Assembly (NCBI GenBank): GCA_032173965.1 | Contig: CM063284.1 | Location: 60,882,863 to 60,946,862 of the forward strand | Origin: Sitta carolinensis | Taxonomy: Eukaryota; Chordata; Aves; Passeriformes; Sittidae | Direction of reading: 5' to 3' | DNA: 64,000 nt | In this document: positions 33,601-47,830 of the stretch, piece after piece | How the letters are laid out: every line of letters begins with the position of its first letter | How positions within the stretch are numbered: position 1 is the stretch's first letter | Notes under the pieces: model-generated | Seen by the model: the letters and a program-made list of their open reading frames with translations, nothing else | The model's database searches: none | What the model was told of the DNA's origin: nothing | Made by a program: the position numbers and the translations under genes

Positions 33601-36600
33601 TTTCCACATACCTAGGAACCAATTCTTGAAATTCCCACTGCTGTTTATACTGTGTAACTAGGAAAATCTATTATTCTGATCATTCATCTAAATCCTTTTT
33701 CAGGGCAGTAAACATTTTTCCATAGTTCTCTCCTTCATATTTCCTTCTGGATCTGTCACTTGTCCTTGTGAACATTATGCATACACGTGTGTTTTTGTTC
33801 CTTCTCTGCAGTACATTGCACTCTGGATTTTTCAGCCTCACTGATGCCCAAATGGATGCAGCTCTTCTACCCCTAAGTGTCACATCAAATCTGAATTCTT
33901 TTGTGATCAATTAGTTGTTGATTTGTCTTACCTGTGTTGATTAACATTTGTAGCAGTGCAATGCCTCACTAAACACAGAGGAGCTCTCTCTAACAGCCAA
34001 GCTTGTTCCAGTCTAAACTCACAAACCAACTTCTAGGAAATGCAGAGATAGATAAAGGTGTATATACATATATGCACATCCATATGCATATGAGCATTTT
34101 CAGTGAGATTATTAATTGCAGGATTTTGTATTACTTCTAAGTGGAATGTTTCAATTCTGGATATCAGGAAATCTTATTTCTCTTCATATTTAAACCCTCT
34201 GAGGGTTATGCTTTATGCTTTTTCTGAGCATAAATGATTGAGAATATTATTTTTAACTTCTAAGATTTTGTTATGTAATATCTTATGACTAACTGGCCCT
34301 GGTGGTTCTGGAAAAAAAGCTTACACGATTCTGCCTAATAAATATATATGTCTTGATGGACATCTTTGGGAGTGTATGGGGAATGGGTGGTGGTCCATGC
34401 AAGATAAGATTGAAGGATCATTAACAACTATTCATGAAATGGTAATCAAAGAGGATGATAATTATTATCTGTGTTGGTTTGAGGTATATAAGAAAGTATC
34501 ATCTCCCATTATTTCACTTTAGAAGGTTAAAAAATAAAAAAAAAAACACTTTTTTTTTGCCCTATATCTGAGATGAAAATAGACTTGCTGCTGCAAATAC
34601 AAGCCCTCTACAGACACATCCAAACACTAAAGAACCTCAAGGGGAAGTAGTGGGAGTTTTTTATGTTATTTTTTTTTCTTTTTTTAATAATTCTGAGTTT
34701 GTTTTTCTGATACTCGCAATCCTTACTAAAACTTTCCTATGATAAAAAGGAGGGCTGTTGAAGCAGGACATGTGCTTTTGGCATGTTCAGAGGTGATATC
34801 TGTTTCTGCATTTGGAGTCCCTGCTCTCATTATACCAGTTTCTATTGCCACGTTTACAGGGTGCTCCAACAAGGAAAAGGTGGATGGATGCAGGTGCTCC
34901 AGTAAGGACAACAAAAGGTGGCCTTTATAAAGCAGTAAGTATGCTAAGATCCTCTGAGGAGAATTAGGCATTAAAACCAAAAAAAAAAAATACCCTCCAG
35001 CCCTTCAGACAGAGCAATGAAAACAAACCCTTTTTCTTCATTCAAATATTTAAAATATTAAAACTTTGAAAGTTCTCCAAATGGAATCCAGTTATGCTCA
35101 CAACCAGAGGCTAATTTCCCCAGCTCTCTGAGCCACTGATGCTCAGCAACCGTCTGAGTGGTTTTGCACTCTAAAATCTAGGGCAGCTGACAGTCAACAG
35201 ATCTACTTTGCTGAGAGGATTTGCTATTAATTTTGTCCAGCTCCTGTTTTCCAGTGCCAGTCAATGTTTTCCAAGTAAACTCATCCATGAATTCGTATAA
35301 AGACTTACTTAAAGCCCTTAGGCACTGATGGATCTATTTTTAGTCTTTCAGATGAAGTCATAACTCAGTCAAAATGTTGGAGTTTTTTATGCAATATAGT
35401 AATTATTTATAAAACTTTAATACAACAATTCAAGCACCTTAGATGTTGAGATGCTATCTCTGAAAGCATTTAACCTAAATGATCAAAACCTGAGAGCAGC
35501 AGTTAGAAAAAGGTTGTAAAAAATCTGACCTTTACAAAACAATCCCACACAGAAACTCTGTTTATCGTTGTCTCAGTGACAATCTAGGGCAAAAAGTCAA
35601 TATACATTCCTTGGAAGGCCAGATGGAAGGTGGAGAGGGAAAAAAAAGAAAGAAAGTATGAAAGCAAGATATGAAAGTTATTTAATCCCTGAGCCATCAA
35701 AGTGTTTCTGCTGCACGTGTAATTTTAGGAACCTGAATAGCTTGCTGAGGGACAATGTGCTGATGAGTGTTTGCTGGCTACATCTGAAGTCATCAGGCAA
35801 TATTCACACTCCTACTAGAATTGTGTTGGCCTCAGATGCCTTGTGCAAGTGTGCTTTTGTCACAACAGACACACATTGCTGTCAAAATAAGCTTGAGATC
35901 AAGTTAGTACTGTAAGCAGCAATCAGCAGGTGAGTAAAAGTGTATGATGCCAGTCAACCAGGAATGGATCAAAATGCTATCTTTCTGCCAAAAGACAGAC
36001 CAGGCAGTGTGTCTGTCATGTTCTAGTTGTCTTTTTTTCTTTTATAAATAAATGGCAATTGTTACAGGAAACAGCCTCATTTAAGTTAAGCAATTGCAAA
36101 ATCCATAACTTCATTATCTCATCCCTACCACTTACATTGTTCCCTATTTATTCAAAACTTCAAAAGCCACTGATAATTTTTAAACTGTCTCTTTTAAGCC
36201 ATATGTCAATACAGCACAGCAGTTCTGACTATTAGGGATCTTCTTGCTATTGTAAAATCTCTCTGTATTTGGTCTCACTACTGCAAAACTGAAGCATTCA
36301 AATGACTGTGCTGTGACTATTGAGATAATGCCATTATGGGCCAGGATCTAGGTCACTGGTATAAGAGCTGAGTCACATTGCCAGTAATAAAGACACTGAT
36401 ACTCTTTGGGAAAAAAAAGCAGCTGTGATTTCTCCTCCAAATAAGTTTTAAGGCCTGTAGACAGGAGAGGAGGCATGTTGCACTCCTCCATGAAGCAACC
36501 ATCAGGCAATGTAAAATGTTTCTTTTGAGTCATATGGTCCTTTGTCTGGAGGAAACTAGTACATTGATAGGAGCAAATCAATAATTTCAGAATATATTTC

Positions 36601-37905
36601 CAGAATAAATAATAAGGCATGTCAATTAAACTCTTATGTATGTGCTAGACTTTGAATAAAATTATCTTAGTTTCATTGGTTTGGAAATTTCCTTCATTAG
36701 TTTTAAGATCAGCACTTATTCATTTATAGCAAATGATTTTGCAAATCTTTCATTTAATATGCTAATTTTTTTCTTTCTTTTTCTTTAAATCTGTTTGTTC
36801 AAATAGCCCCAGCTTGACCTCACACTGAAATAGATTTTTTATATGGTTTAGAAAGTGGACAGAACACACTCAGCTGGTCAAGAATTAATTCAGAGTGATG
36901 ACAAGCACACAGTTCTACTCAGAACATAAAATTCGCACCTTCCTAGGCATCACAGCACAGAGCCCAGATTTCCAGTATGAGATCTAATATTCCACATTTT
37001 CCCCTAAGCAAAATAAATGTCCCTTTTTTACCTCTCATTAAAGGGGCACTCATAATATTTCCCCAAGTTCTAAGGGGACCCATGTCAAATTTGGGTTATT
37101 TTTCTTAGTTATTTGTTTATACTAAGAGAAAAGCATATCCTCTTCTATGATAAAAATACACTGCTAAGATTATAAACACAGACAAGGGAAACAGCATACT
37201 TGTCATGGATAATACAACACAATATAATTTAGAAATAGTACAATTATCCCATGGTGAATACATCAAAATACATTGAAGTTTCAGTATCTGTGTCCAGGAA
37301 GTTTATTTAAAACAGCTTGCAACTAAAATTTTAGATGGAAGAGAGGTTTGACCTGTTGTTTCAAGCCTAGAGAAGGACACCGTTCTGAATTACATTGTGG
37401 CTTAATGTTATGTTAGATATTTTTTTATATTTTCAGGTGTCAGATTTCAAACTGATCTTTTAAGAAGACCAAAGTTGGATCTAGTTTTTAAGACAACCAA
37501 GAGTAAGCAGCTTCACAGTTACTACCAAGTTGATAATTAAATTTCTGAGTTACCTGATTTTTTTTTTTTAATACATGTATTAAACACATCAAAAACAAGT
37601 AGAAAACAAATCCAAGCTTTTATCTTCTTACAATCCCTGTGACTGCACACACTGACAGATTGCAGTAATGGTGAAAAGACTTTGCAGGGTCACACAGATA
37701 AGATTATATTAGTGAAGAGAAGCTGAAGAAACTTTTTGATCCTCAAAAAAACTACTCAGTAATTTATGAAGACTTTTCCTTATATCTCCCTATGGATGGT
37801 TAATGCATTACTGAATACCTGCACAAACTTCTTCCAGCCAAGTGGTCAATATTAGAAGAATTCCTCCAGTAATGTCTTTATCCACAATACAACTCATTCT
37901 TGAAT
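30670..37905. other. Intergenic sequence without recognised genes
   Basis: AT-rich. It contains a 15-bp perfect tandem duplication at 31561-31590 (AAAAGGTAAAAAAAT twice). No domain-bearing open frame or interspersed repeat recognised. Confidence 0.55.
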
Positions 37906-37909
37906 ACTT

Positions 37910-37991
37910 AAAAAAAAAAAAGGAAAAAAAGAAAAAAAAAAAAAAAAAAAAAAGAAAACAAAAAAAAAAAAAAAAAAAAAAGAAAACAAAA
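37910..37991 (+). repeat. A-rich simple repeat
   Basis: 82 bp of almost pure adenine, with scattered G and two copies of GAAAACAAA near 37954-37962 and 37982-37990. Confidence 0.93.
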
Positions 37992-37999
37992 TGTTTTTA

Positions 38000-39500
38000 T
38001 GAAATTTAAAAAAATCCAAAACTCACTCAGCACTGACTGCCAGTAGCACATAGTCCTGTTACAGAGTTAGAAACTGACTGTTTTTTCATATATCACAAGT
38101 TTCATTCTTCATTTAGTGCATGAAAATGAAGGAACTTATTTTCATCATCAATTCCACATATATTTTACCTTTGCCAAAGCCAGCTTGAGTATGTATTCTG
38201 AGTGGTCCCAGATTTGTCCTGGAACTAAAACAGAACTAAGCAGGCCAGTCATTGCAAAGCAGTGGACATCAGTGGGTCAAATGAACTTTTTGGCATAACC
38301 TGGCTAGCCAGGGTTCATCAGGGAATTCTTTGCCCAGCAGGTTGCAGGAATGGGGACAGCATGCAAGAGAGAGAACATACAGAAGTCTGCTAGAACAGGT
38401 TCAGGCATACCTACAGAGGCAGCTCCAAGACTGACAAAAAAGAGTGTCAAATGTACATGTGCAAGTACTTGTCTCGAGTTGGAGAACTGAACCTGAACAA
38501 CTAATGTGCTATGTGTGTATATATATTTATCTGAAAAATCCATTACACCCTCTTAATCCCTTTTTAATCTTCAGCATGACAGAAGTTTTCAGCATAGCAC
38601 TCCATGAAATTATGGGTAATGAAGAGCAATGATTCAGATAGTTGGGGGAAAACCCCTGGAACTCCAAAAATTTGTACAGCTAGACAAGTCACACTTAAGC
38701 TAAAATTTACAGCAGATACAAGCAACAGAGAAATTTGCTGGAATAACTTATTTCCCTTAACCCAGATGCTTCAAGTTCCCACTTTTACATTCAGAGACCT
38801 GTCCCAGAGAAGAGCTGGATCCCCAGTCAATATTAATCAGCAGAATGACAGTGAAGTTCATGGCTATGTGTCACCCTGATGACCCAAGCTACAGCCACAG
38901 AAACTCAGGCAAATGACTGCTTTCCAGGCAAACTAATCTGAATCATCCTTCCGAATTCTGGCTACAGGATTTTTCTTTAACTTAAAGTCCTGAAACATTA
39001 AAGAACAGAATGCAACAGAATCAACTTAATTGGAAACAGTTTTGCTGCAACACAACCTGCATCTGTTCAAGGACTTAGGGAGAGGAAAAGCTCATGCTTT
39101 GAAGCACTGTGACAACTTAAGATAAATTTCAGCATTACTTTTCTAACAGAATATAATTGAAAACATGCTTCAACACAGACTAATCTAACTCTGGTTAGAA
39201 ATGTGCTCAACCCACAAGTTTCAGTTCCCAAGCCTTGAAGAAATCCTGACTCAGACCCAAATTGTCTTCTCTTTCTATAACAGTCTTTAACTGTTATAAC
39301 TACTGAATTGGGCTCATCACTTATTAAAAATCAAAATGGCTGCTTCTACCACCATTTGTGTGCCTCTTTTCATCACACTAATGCCTAAAGTTCCTATTTC
39401 TTTCAATGCCCCTCAAACATTTGGGTGAAATACCTGTATATTATAGAAGGTAATCCCTCTCCCCAATGCTTCAGTGCCTAGAGACAAAACTGGCAGGCAG
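38000..39500. other. Intergenic sequence without recognised genes
   Basis: No gene or repeat recognised. Confidence 0.5.
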
Positions 39501-39509
39501 TGAGATAAA

Positions 39510-39590
39510 GAAAGTATTGTTATCTACATTTTCAGCTGGGAAACCAGGCCTTAAAATGACTAAGTCAGAATCCCAAGGGAGGTCAAGGAT
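39510..39590 (+). mobile_element. MIR-like SINE fragment (first copy)
   Basis: TTGTTATCTACATTTTCAGC, then TGGGAAACCAGGCCTTAAAA and GACTAAGTCAGAATCCCAAG, follows the order of the conserved core of MIR SINEs (attttacag, gggaaactgagg, gacttgcccaag). MIR is an ancient amniote-wide family. The match is by eye and diverged. Confidence 0.45.
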
Positions 39591-39636
39591 CAGATTCTCA
39601 AATGCTCAATAACCAGCATCAGAGACAGACTTTCAT

Positions 39637-39709
39637 AGGAAAAAGAGGGAAAAAAAAAAAAAAAAAAAGGAAAGAAGGGGAGGGGGAAGGGGGGAAAAAA
39701 AAAAAGAAA
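39637..39709 (+). repeat. Homopurine tract
   Basis: 73 uninterrupted purines (A runs with GGGGAGGGGGAAGGGG in the middle), lying between the two MIR-like fragments. Confidence 0.93.
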
Positions 39710-39864
39710 TAATAAGAAAAAAGTGTCCAAACCCTATAGTTCCTACTTTTATTGCAAATTTTCAAAAGATCTTTTTGCAACATCTTGAAGATCTGTCCAC
39801 CTGGGTATCCATTTGAGTGCTGCAATGGGAAGATACCTCTCTAGGAAATCTCTGTCCAGTTTGG

Positions 39865-39985
39865 GTGCTACTCCCATTTCGAAGCATGGCAGTACGTGAG
39901 TTGCCCAAGGCCACAAAGGAAGTCTCTTGCAGAGCCAGAAATTTGAATCAGTAACTCCTGTGCCCTAACTCTCACTAACAACACA
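39865..39985 (+). mobile_element. MIR-like SINE fragment (second copy)
   Basis: GAGTTGCCCAAGGCCACAAA, then GCAGAGCCAGAAATTTGAAT and CCCTAACTCTCACTAAC, matches the MIR 3' half in order (cttgcccaaggtcaca, gcagagccgggattcgaa, ctcttaaccac). This copy is the clearer of the two. Confidence 0.55.
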
Positions 39986-41701
39986 GTGTATTTCTTTGTT
40001 AAGTTGCTTTCTAGTTAGATGTAATATAATGGGCCTTTTTCTTTATTCATCCACAATGGTAACATGACATTATGAGATTGGCACTTCTCATTCACAGGGA
40101 ATGCTCTTTTTCCGCTTGCCCCCCAAAACACAAACATGTTTAGTAGATTGCTGTCTGCAGATGACAATAGAATCTCTTGTAGTTTAAAGTCTTTTTTCCA
40201 GCAGAACTCACATAAGTAAATTGTCCTTCATTAATATTTTTCAGGATATAAGAGGCTGACAAGTTGCGGATCCCAGCTACAAAGGATTATTCCCCTTTAC
40301 CATGTAACCTCCTGGAAGGTAAAAAACCTTTCTGGTCAAGAAGATCAAGATAAAGGCAGCTTCTTCATGTAATATCCCTTAGCAGCTGCTGCTGCTACTA
40401 TGGGAATCCTAAATACTTCAATAATAGGTCAGTCACCAATGGCTACCACTTTAAGTGTGAGCAGCCTTAAGTATCTGTGCAAGATGTGTAAAGCACCAAG
40501 TGGAAAACTCAAGCACAACACTATGTTTTGTTTTGCTTCTTTTTCTACTTTATTTATAGGGATATATGTAATTACTCACCAATTCAAGTACTGGAGACTA
40601 TAGGGGGTTATCACTGTACAAACCAAGAAAATTATAGATATTCACTATATCTATGCAGACAAATGAATGCATGTGAGAAATGTCTGATGTACAGAACTCC
40701 ATTCATCTCTGAGTTACTATTTTTGTATTTGTCTCATTTGGGATTTTTTTTTTAATTCAGTTTCTTCAAACCCTGTCCTCTTCTACATGACATTTTTGAT
40801 CAATAGTCCTTTGTTGTGTTGTGAGGACTTGGCAGCAAAGGACAGAATGAATACAGCTAATTCTTATCTAATGTTTACCTTCAAACTCTTTGGGTCTTGG
40901 CACAGGTTTGAGACATATGTTTTACTTAGGTTTTATAACTCTAAATGATGAATATTGCTTGATAATGTGATGTCCTCTAGAGATCCCAGAGTTCTCAGCT
41001 GACCTTTCCTTCTGCTCCTGCAGTTGCTCCTATCTCTAGCCCACTTGTACCTTTCTGCTTCACCACCTCAGAAATTAGTGGATTACCTCAGCCCCTCTGA
41101 TACATCTTCTGGCAAGTCAATGAAAGTCAAGTTGCCAACTATTTTTATGTGGAAAACAGGCCTCTCCCTGTCTTTTTAAAGTTTTTTTGTGGTAAGAGGA
41201 CTCATAAAGTCTCTTTGTTAGATTCTACAGTTGCCTGCCATTTTAAAATCCAACTCCAATTGGTTTTAGTAATTACACTGTCTTCTCGCAGGGGGTTCAC
41301 TAACAGAAATTTGTGGCTGATTTTCAAATGACAAGTCAATGTTACACTTTCTATTCTTTTTTACCCTAAAGAGAGTCTGCTATCTTGTATGTGAAGATCT
41401 ATTATTGTTGTTTCAGACACTGTAGTGTAGCAGTACATCCCTGGCAGCTCCTAGAACAAAACCATCAGACATATGGGACTCCCTCCCTTTCCCAGCAGCT
41501 TTATCTCAACAAGTACTGCATTTAAGCAAACAGCCTAAAGCACGACTCATACCCCATCGAGAGACAACTATCTGAAAACTTTAGGGTTGTATAACTGACC
41601 ACAGAAGGGGCAAAAGGATCAAAAATGAGCCTAATGTTACAATTGCAGATGCAAAACAAATTAATACTCCCACTGAGGGAAAGGCAGATCTGTCAGACAG
41701 C

Positions 41702-41724
41702 CCAAACCTCTGCAGGAGGTTTGG
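41702..41724. repeat. Inverted repeat, 9-bp arms
   Basis: CCAAACCTC and GAGGTTTGG with a 5-nt loop TGCAG, in a locally GC-richer patch (about 41680-41800). Confidence 0.75.
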
Positions 41725-44700
41725 CTACTGCAGCAGCAGGGAGACAGCCTGGGACCAGGCATAAATATTCTGGCCCTTGGAGTTAGACATATGTGCACTT
41801 TAGAGGGTTGTTGGTAGTGGGAAATCCTTGGGCTAAGCATTTCTGTTACCGACTAAGTCTGTCCTTTTGCAAATAGTAATTTGCTGTTTTCTCTGAAGTT
41901 TTCACCGAATTTGAAGCTCCTCTTGGTGTACTTCAGAGATGCAAAGTTGCTTTGGTTTCGTTAAGATTTTTGTTTGGTTTGGTTTTTAATTAGCATGCAT
42001 TCATATCATGCAAAGTTAGAGCTAATCATTAAAGTTACCTCTAAATGTACTTGTGAAATTGGGATCTTAAAAAAAAAAAAATTAAAATTGAACTCAGTCA
42101 TGCCTTTTTCCCCCTCCCTTACAGCAGCTGCTGAAAAGCTGCAAGTTACCAACCATTGAAATGCTACGTAAAATGCTCTAAAATAAATCCAAAATTTATA
42201 TCCAAGTAGATATAACCAAGTGAAACTTTCAGATTCACAATGTGCAGTAACACATTAGTGAGTGACTGATCTATTGCTTATGAAAAGAAAAAAATATAAG
42301 AAAAAGTCTTTTCACAGTTCAATAGAAAGTTACAATATTTGAGAAATGAATAAGAAGTCATGTAATGGCTTTGCAGCTTTTGAACTTTCACATGTTTCAG
42401 ATTTTTCTAATGCTTGTGCGGATTAAAGAGATTCACATCTCAATGGCTGGGGCACCTTGCATTTTTTCTGGATCAGGCTTAATGATTTCCACACTGTAGA
42501 AACTTCACTTTGTATGAACACACCCTGAATTTTAGGAATTTTCCCTTCTTAGGTACATGTTTTCCAGTACATTTCTTTTAATGTTAACCCTGTCAAATGG
42601 CACAGTGGCTCGATCATAAGAGTGAGCAACTCCTTCAATTTCACACATCAATACACTGGGGCTTTTCAGCATGCTTTTCTTTCCAGACCCCAAAATAAAT
42701 TACAGAGGGGTGAGTGGGTGGTAAGGAAACAATAAAATAGAAATCATCAATGTTTTTTTTTTTTTGCTTCTGTGTATTATCTCAATGTGCACCCCAAAAT
42801 AAAAGGGAAAACTATTTATTTCAGTAATGTGCAAAGTTCTTGGTTTTAAAGTTGCAACTACACCCTTTTCATCTCTGTAAAAGACATTTCAAAGCAGGAT
42901 TGCGAGACCCAAAGCGAGAGAAGAGTCTCTGATGTCCATCCACCTCAGAGAGAAAAAAAATCCATTTTCTACCCTTTGGCATAGGATTAAGGAGTGACAA
43001 AATGCCATTTCATTCATTCTAAGAAAATGCATATGTGAGGACTTACATTAAATTATAAACTAGTGGCTATCAGGAAGGCATGGATACCATCTAGAATCTA
43101 GCAATAATCACAGACCTCAAAAATCAGCACAGATGTTAAGTCCTTATGGCTCAAGGACAAGATGAACCAAATGTTTAAAAATATTTGCACGCAGTAGGTA
43201 TGACAACCTAAGATATAAGCTCTGTGCAGAACTGAATCTAGTGGATGAACAGAGGGGTGTTTTTTCCTGGCTGTAGACCCACGGAGTAAGAAAATTTCAG
43301 AGCTTTAACTGAATTTATTGGTTTCCATCATTGTGCAGCACAGGAATACAGCCAAAACTTCTGACTGCCTTGCTTCTAACATGCTCTGCAACAGAAATGT
43401 CCAATTCATCCAGAAATCTTCAACTACACAGCAGTGCTGTTCCAAAGTCCTGACCATCTTCTGAATGTTTTTGCATGTTTCAAACTCCTATTATAGTCCA
43501 TACTAGTATGAGACACCCAGGATTACCTAAGTTTAACAAGAAGCCAATGTTTATGCAAGAGAGCTGATTTAAATAAAGGGTATCACCTCTCTTTACAATT
43601 GCCAGGTAGCTGAAAACAGCATTGGTTGGGCTGAGCAAAGAAAGGAACCAAATGCTGGCAGTACTTGAAACTTTGGAGACTCCCTTTGAAGTGGGAGTGC
43701 CCCAGTTAACCCAGCCCTCCAATTGTTCCACCAGGGCCAGGATTTCACTTGGCTTTATAGCCCTGATTTCAGATGATCTGCTGTTTGAAAATAGACAAAG
43801 AAGTTGATCTGCACAGCATTAGTGTCCTGTCCTGATTCTTAGGAACACATCATAATATGAATCCCTGGTTTGTGAACCCAAATATCATTTGTTCATTTGG
43901 GCTCCTTGGCCTGTCATTCACTTGATTCTAAAAGAAATAGGATTATTCTCATAAAACAAGGGAAAGAAAACATTTCAGAGGGCAGTTCTTAATCTTCATG
44001 TCTCATATTCAGCTAAACTCATATCAAATGTGAACAGATAATACAAATATAGGCACCAGAGGAGGATATTTTTAAAATTTGTAAGTATTTCTTCACAATC
44101 ACAAAAATCACAAAATCTTGGTGAGTATCATGCCAAGGAACCAAAGCCAAATTGAAGGCAAGTGTGTGGTTCCCTGGCTTTTAACATAAAACATTTGATG
44201 GAAAGAAGATCCATGGGCTGTGACACAGGAAACAGGGCACTGAATTGTGCTGGAACGTCTGCTTCTTTATAAAAGAGATGTATTCAGAAAACTCACAAAG
44301 ATAGATAATCTTACCTGCCATTGCAAGGTGAAGAAAGAAAGACAGGATCTTGTGGTCTCATCTGCAGTTCTAAACAATTGTAGGTTTTAGTTTTAAAGGA
44401 GTAATATGAAGAGGTGCTGGAGATGACACACCAATAAATATAGTTCAGCTAAAACAGTGCGTATGTGTGTTAGTGCATACATGCAGGAATTGCAGCTGAG
44501 ATTTATGATACCCTGCCATCTGTAGAGGTCATGAGCATCAAGATTCACCAGACACACGTTTCAGTTGTAGTGCAGCACCATGCACTAATCTGCACTTTTT
44601 CTACATATAAAATACTGCACAAAAGTCTATCTCAAATGCCCTCTACTAACTGCCATTATTTCAAATGTCTCCGACTTTGAAATATCAAAAATATTTTGAC

Positions 44701-47700
44701 CTCAAAAGAGCCTAATTACTGTGTCTGTATATAACAAAGAAAAACGTGGCAAACCCAGACATAACTGACGTAACTGTGGTATACCTATCTCTGTATGAAT
44801 AATTTCTTTGAATATTGTTGAGTACTGTTTATGCAACACTAAAGTGTCAGAAAAAAAAAAGGATAAATGAATTCACTGTTAACCTTAATGATGATAACAG
44901 CACAAGTGGCTAGAGAGCTAGAAAGCATTTCTTGTTTGAAATTGTTGTGTTCTGCCTCCCTCAACATTTCTAAGAGCCCCAGCTTTGTAGGTCAAGACAC
45001 CAGCCATCTCATTACCTGAGTTAGGAGACGGGGTTCTCCTTGGCATATTTGTTTTGTTCACTGCCTGTTCCCTTTCATTAAAATCTAAAGACATTTTATG
45101 ATGAAAGCAGAAGTATTCAGAAAAACATAATTATTGAGATTCACTGCAACCCTACTTTACTAGCTCAAGAGTGAAGCGATATTTCCTCACATTTTCTCCT
45201 ACTCAAGAGCGAATTTATAGTAAATTGCTCAACAAAAAAGTAAGCTGTCAAAGAATTTTCAGAAGAACAGAGGGAGAAAAAAAAGGAGAAATAGAAACAC
45301 CACACTTTGGAAGAAGACTATAGAAAAAAGTCATGTTCAGGGGAAAATACGAGAGATGAAAGCCTGGCACAACTGAATTCTAGAATAAAACAGCCATTGG
45401 TTTCAACAAGGTCATGATCTCTGTCAAGATCTGAGTCTGGATTCACTTTTGAAGCAGGTGTGGCCTAAGAGCAGGAGGGAAGAATTAGCAATAGTATAAA
45501 ATATCTTTGTCTTAAACAGCCCATCATACATTTCATTTTACATGTCTACAAAAAGCATGAGTGGTTATGAAACACAGCTATCTAGCTACCCCATTTTTCA
45601 CCACACTATCCTTTTTGTTGACCTTCTATCACGCATTAACATGTTTTGGGTTGTTTTTGTCTTTGCTGGTGTTGAACGGGACAACAGCATTAACACAATG
45701 GCTGGTGCGACACACGAGAACTGCCAACGTTTCATTTCATTTCCTACATTACATTTCAAGCCATTTTTCATCATAGATAAAACTGCATCATAGTAGCTTT
45801 GGTGCTACACATAAGACAACTGTGATTACATGCTGTATGCTTCAGTGCTGTGTTTGTGTAAGCTATGCTTGTGTCTTGTATACACACCCACACACTACAT
45901 GTATGCAGCAATTCTGAGTGCACAGGCACACATGTGCATGGGTGCAGGAAGAGCAGGAATGTGGGAGCCACAATAATGCTGCTCCTGGCTGTTACAGGAA
46001 CATTTGTTACAGAATTTGTTTCCATGTTAATGGATCACAGAAAAAAAAATCTTGTAAGTATTATTTTATTTTGTTAAACATTTGTATTCCCTACTGAATT
46101 GCTATAAAAGGAATGTGCTAACTGCCAGTCTTTTAAGAAATATGAGACAATTCCTTGTAGTTTTGGCTTGAAATCGGAACTGAAACACATTTGCTACAGA
46201 AGAACTGATCTGTATGGCCCTGCAGGAGGTGAAGGCTAGGAGTCAACTCACTCCTTGTGGCATGGGAATCTAGATGAGTTGCTCTATATCCTGTATCCTC
46301 TGATCATTTTCAGAAAAAAGAGAAAGTTGCCATAAAATTACAAAAAACTCAGAAAATCATGACTGGCCAACACTTTGATGTCAGGAATGCACCAAACAGT
46401 ACAACCACCTCACAGCTGCAAATGGAGGCAGGATTGTGGGTATTTTGATGGGGAAAAAAAAATCATTGCTCACATATGCTCCCAGTAATTCAGCATTCAC
46501 TTAGCCACCCTAGAGCATGAAACTCAGCATAATAGATCTTTCATAGCTCACAGGAGAGGTCATGGTACAAGAAAGCTGAAAAATACAACACAATCTTTTG
46601 TAGGTAAGAAACTTCAAGGTAGGAGGTGTAAGTTGTAGCAAGAATAGAAACCTCAGAGGAGATAATCAGAAAGTGATTAATGTGGTTTTTTCAAAAGAAT
46701 GTGCAGAATTGACAATATTTTCAACACAGACATGTATTTCAAACTCCTCTGGCGTCCTGTTCCTTATGCATTATACACATACACACAGAGCTCAGATATT
46801 CAGTTTGTTTCATTAACTCTGTATTTCTGCTACTCATAATTACCCAAAGTATTATGATCACATCATTCACACATTCAATTGTTTGGAAAAATTTTCATTG
46901 AAGAGACTTTCAGCAGGGCAACTTTACATTGAATACAATTTATGGTTCACTACATTTTATTATATTTAATATGTCACTTGATGATTTCTTAAACTATCTG
47001 ATTTGCTGTTTGTTATAAAAAAATATTGTATTGAAATCTAGATAAATAACAAGGACAACTCTTTTCCAAGAGTATATGCTTTATCTTGTTTCTTGCTTTT
47101 TTTTTGGACTCCCTCTTTTTTAGCACAAATACACCAAACACTCAGATTATTTTCTTTAAAGAAATATGGGGGTACTGAATTAATATAGTATTATTGCATG
47201 CTTATTTCGATTTGCTGAAGCCCATGTCAGCTAATATCCAAGGTGAACTGGATGAAACTACAACTGGTGACAACCATCAAGGGCAAGAACCTCAAGAAAC
47301 AATTGCAGACAAAGGCTGTCTGTTGCCTAACATCCTACAGCATCCTGCAGGAAAGTGGAGCAGGACATCAGATTTTAATCAACAAAATATTGCTGAGGGA
47401 AGTGGGACCACAACTTTATGTAATAACCTCCAAGGACAGACAAGGCAAACAAAATTACTAGGCATCAAACAGTGCCCCTCCTCACTTTCACTTCTCTAAA
47501 AATCTGTCGCTCCATGAGACTGTCAGGAAGGAGCAGAGAAAGAAGTGGTGTGAGTTTCAGTAATGAATCAATGCCAGGAAAAAGGCATAGGAAATTCAAC
47601 TCTGTAGGAAGTGAATGCTTTGCCTCAGTCACAAAATACATTCAAATTCATGTCTCCATTTCTGGTTTCATTTTTTTTTTTATATACTTTCACAATAAAT

Positions 47701-47741
47701 TCCAGGGGCCAAGGCAGGACAGTTCTGGTTCCAGGGAAGCA

Positions 47742-47830
47742 GCTAGCTGTCCAAACAGATGCACAGGCAGCTTATACTCCTCTAAAAGGTACTTCAGATG
47801 TGCTAGCTGTTCATACTCCTCTAAAGGGTA
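47742..47830 (+). repeat. Imperfect tandem duplication
   Basis: GCTAGCTGT-YC and ATACTCCTCTAAA-R-GGTA occur twice in the same order (47742-47791 and about 47801-47829). The first copy has about 20 extra bases between the two words. Confidence 0.7.
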
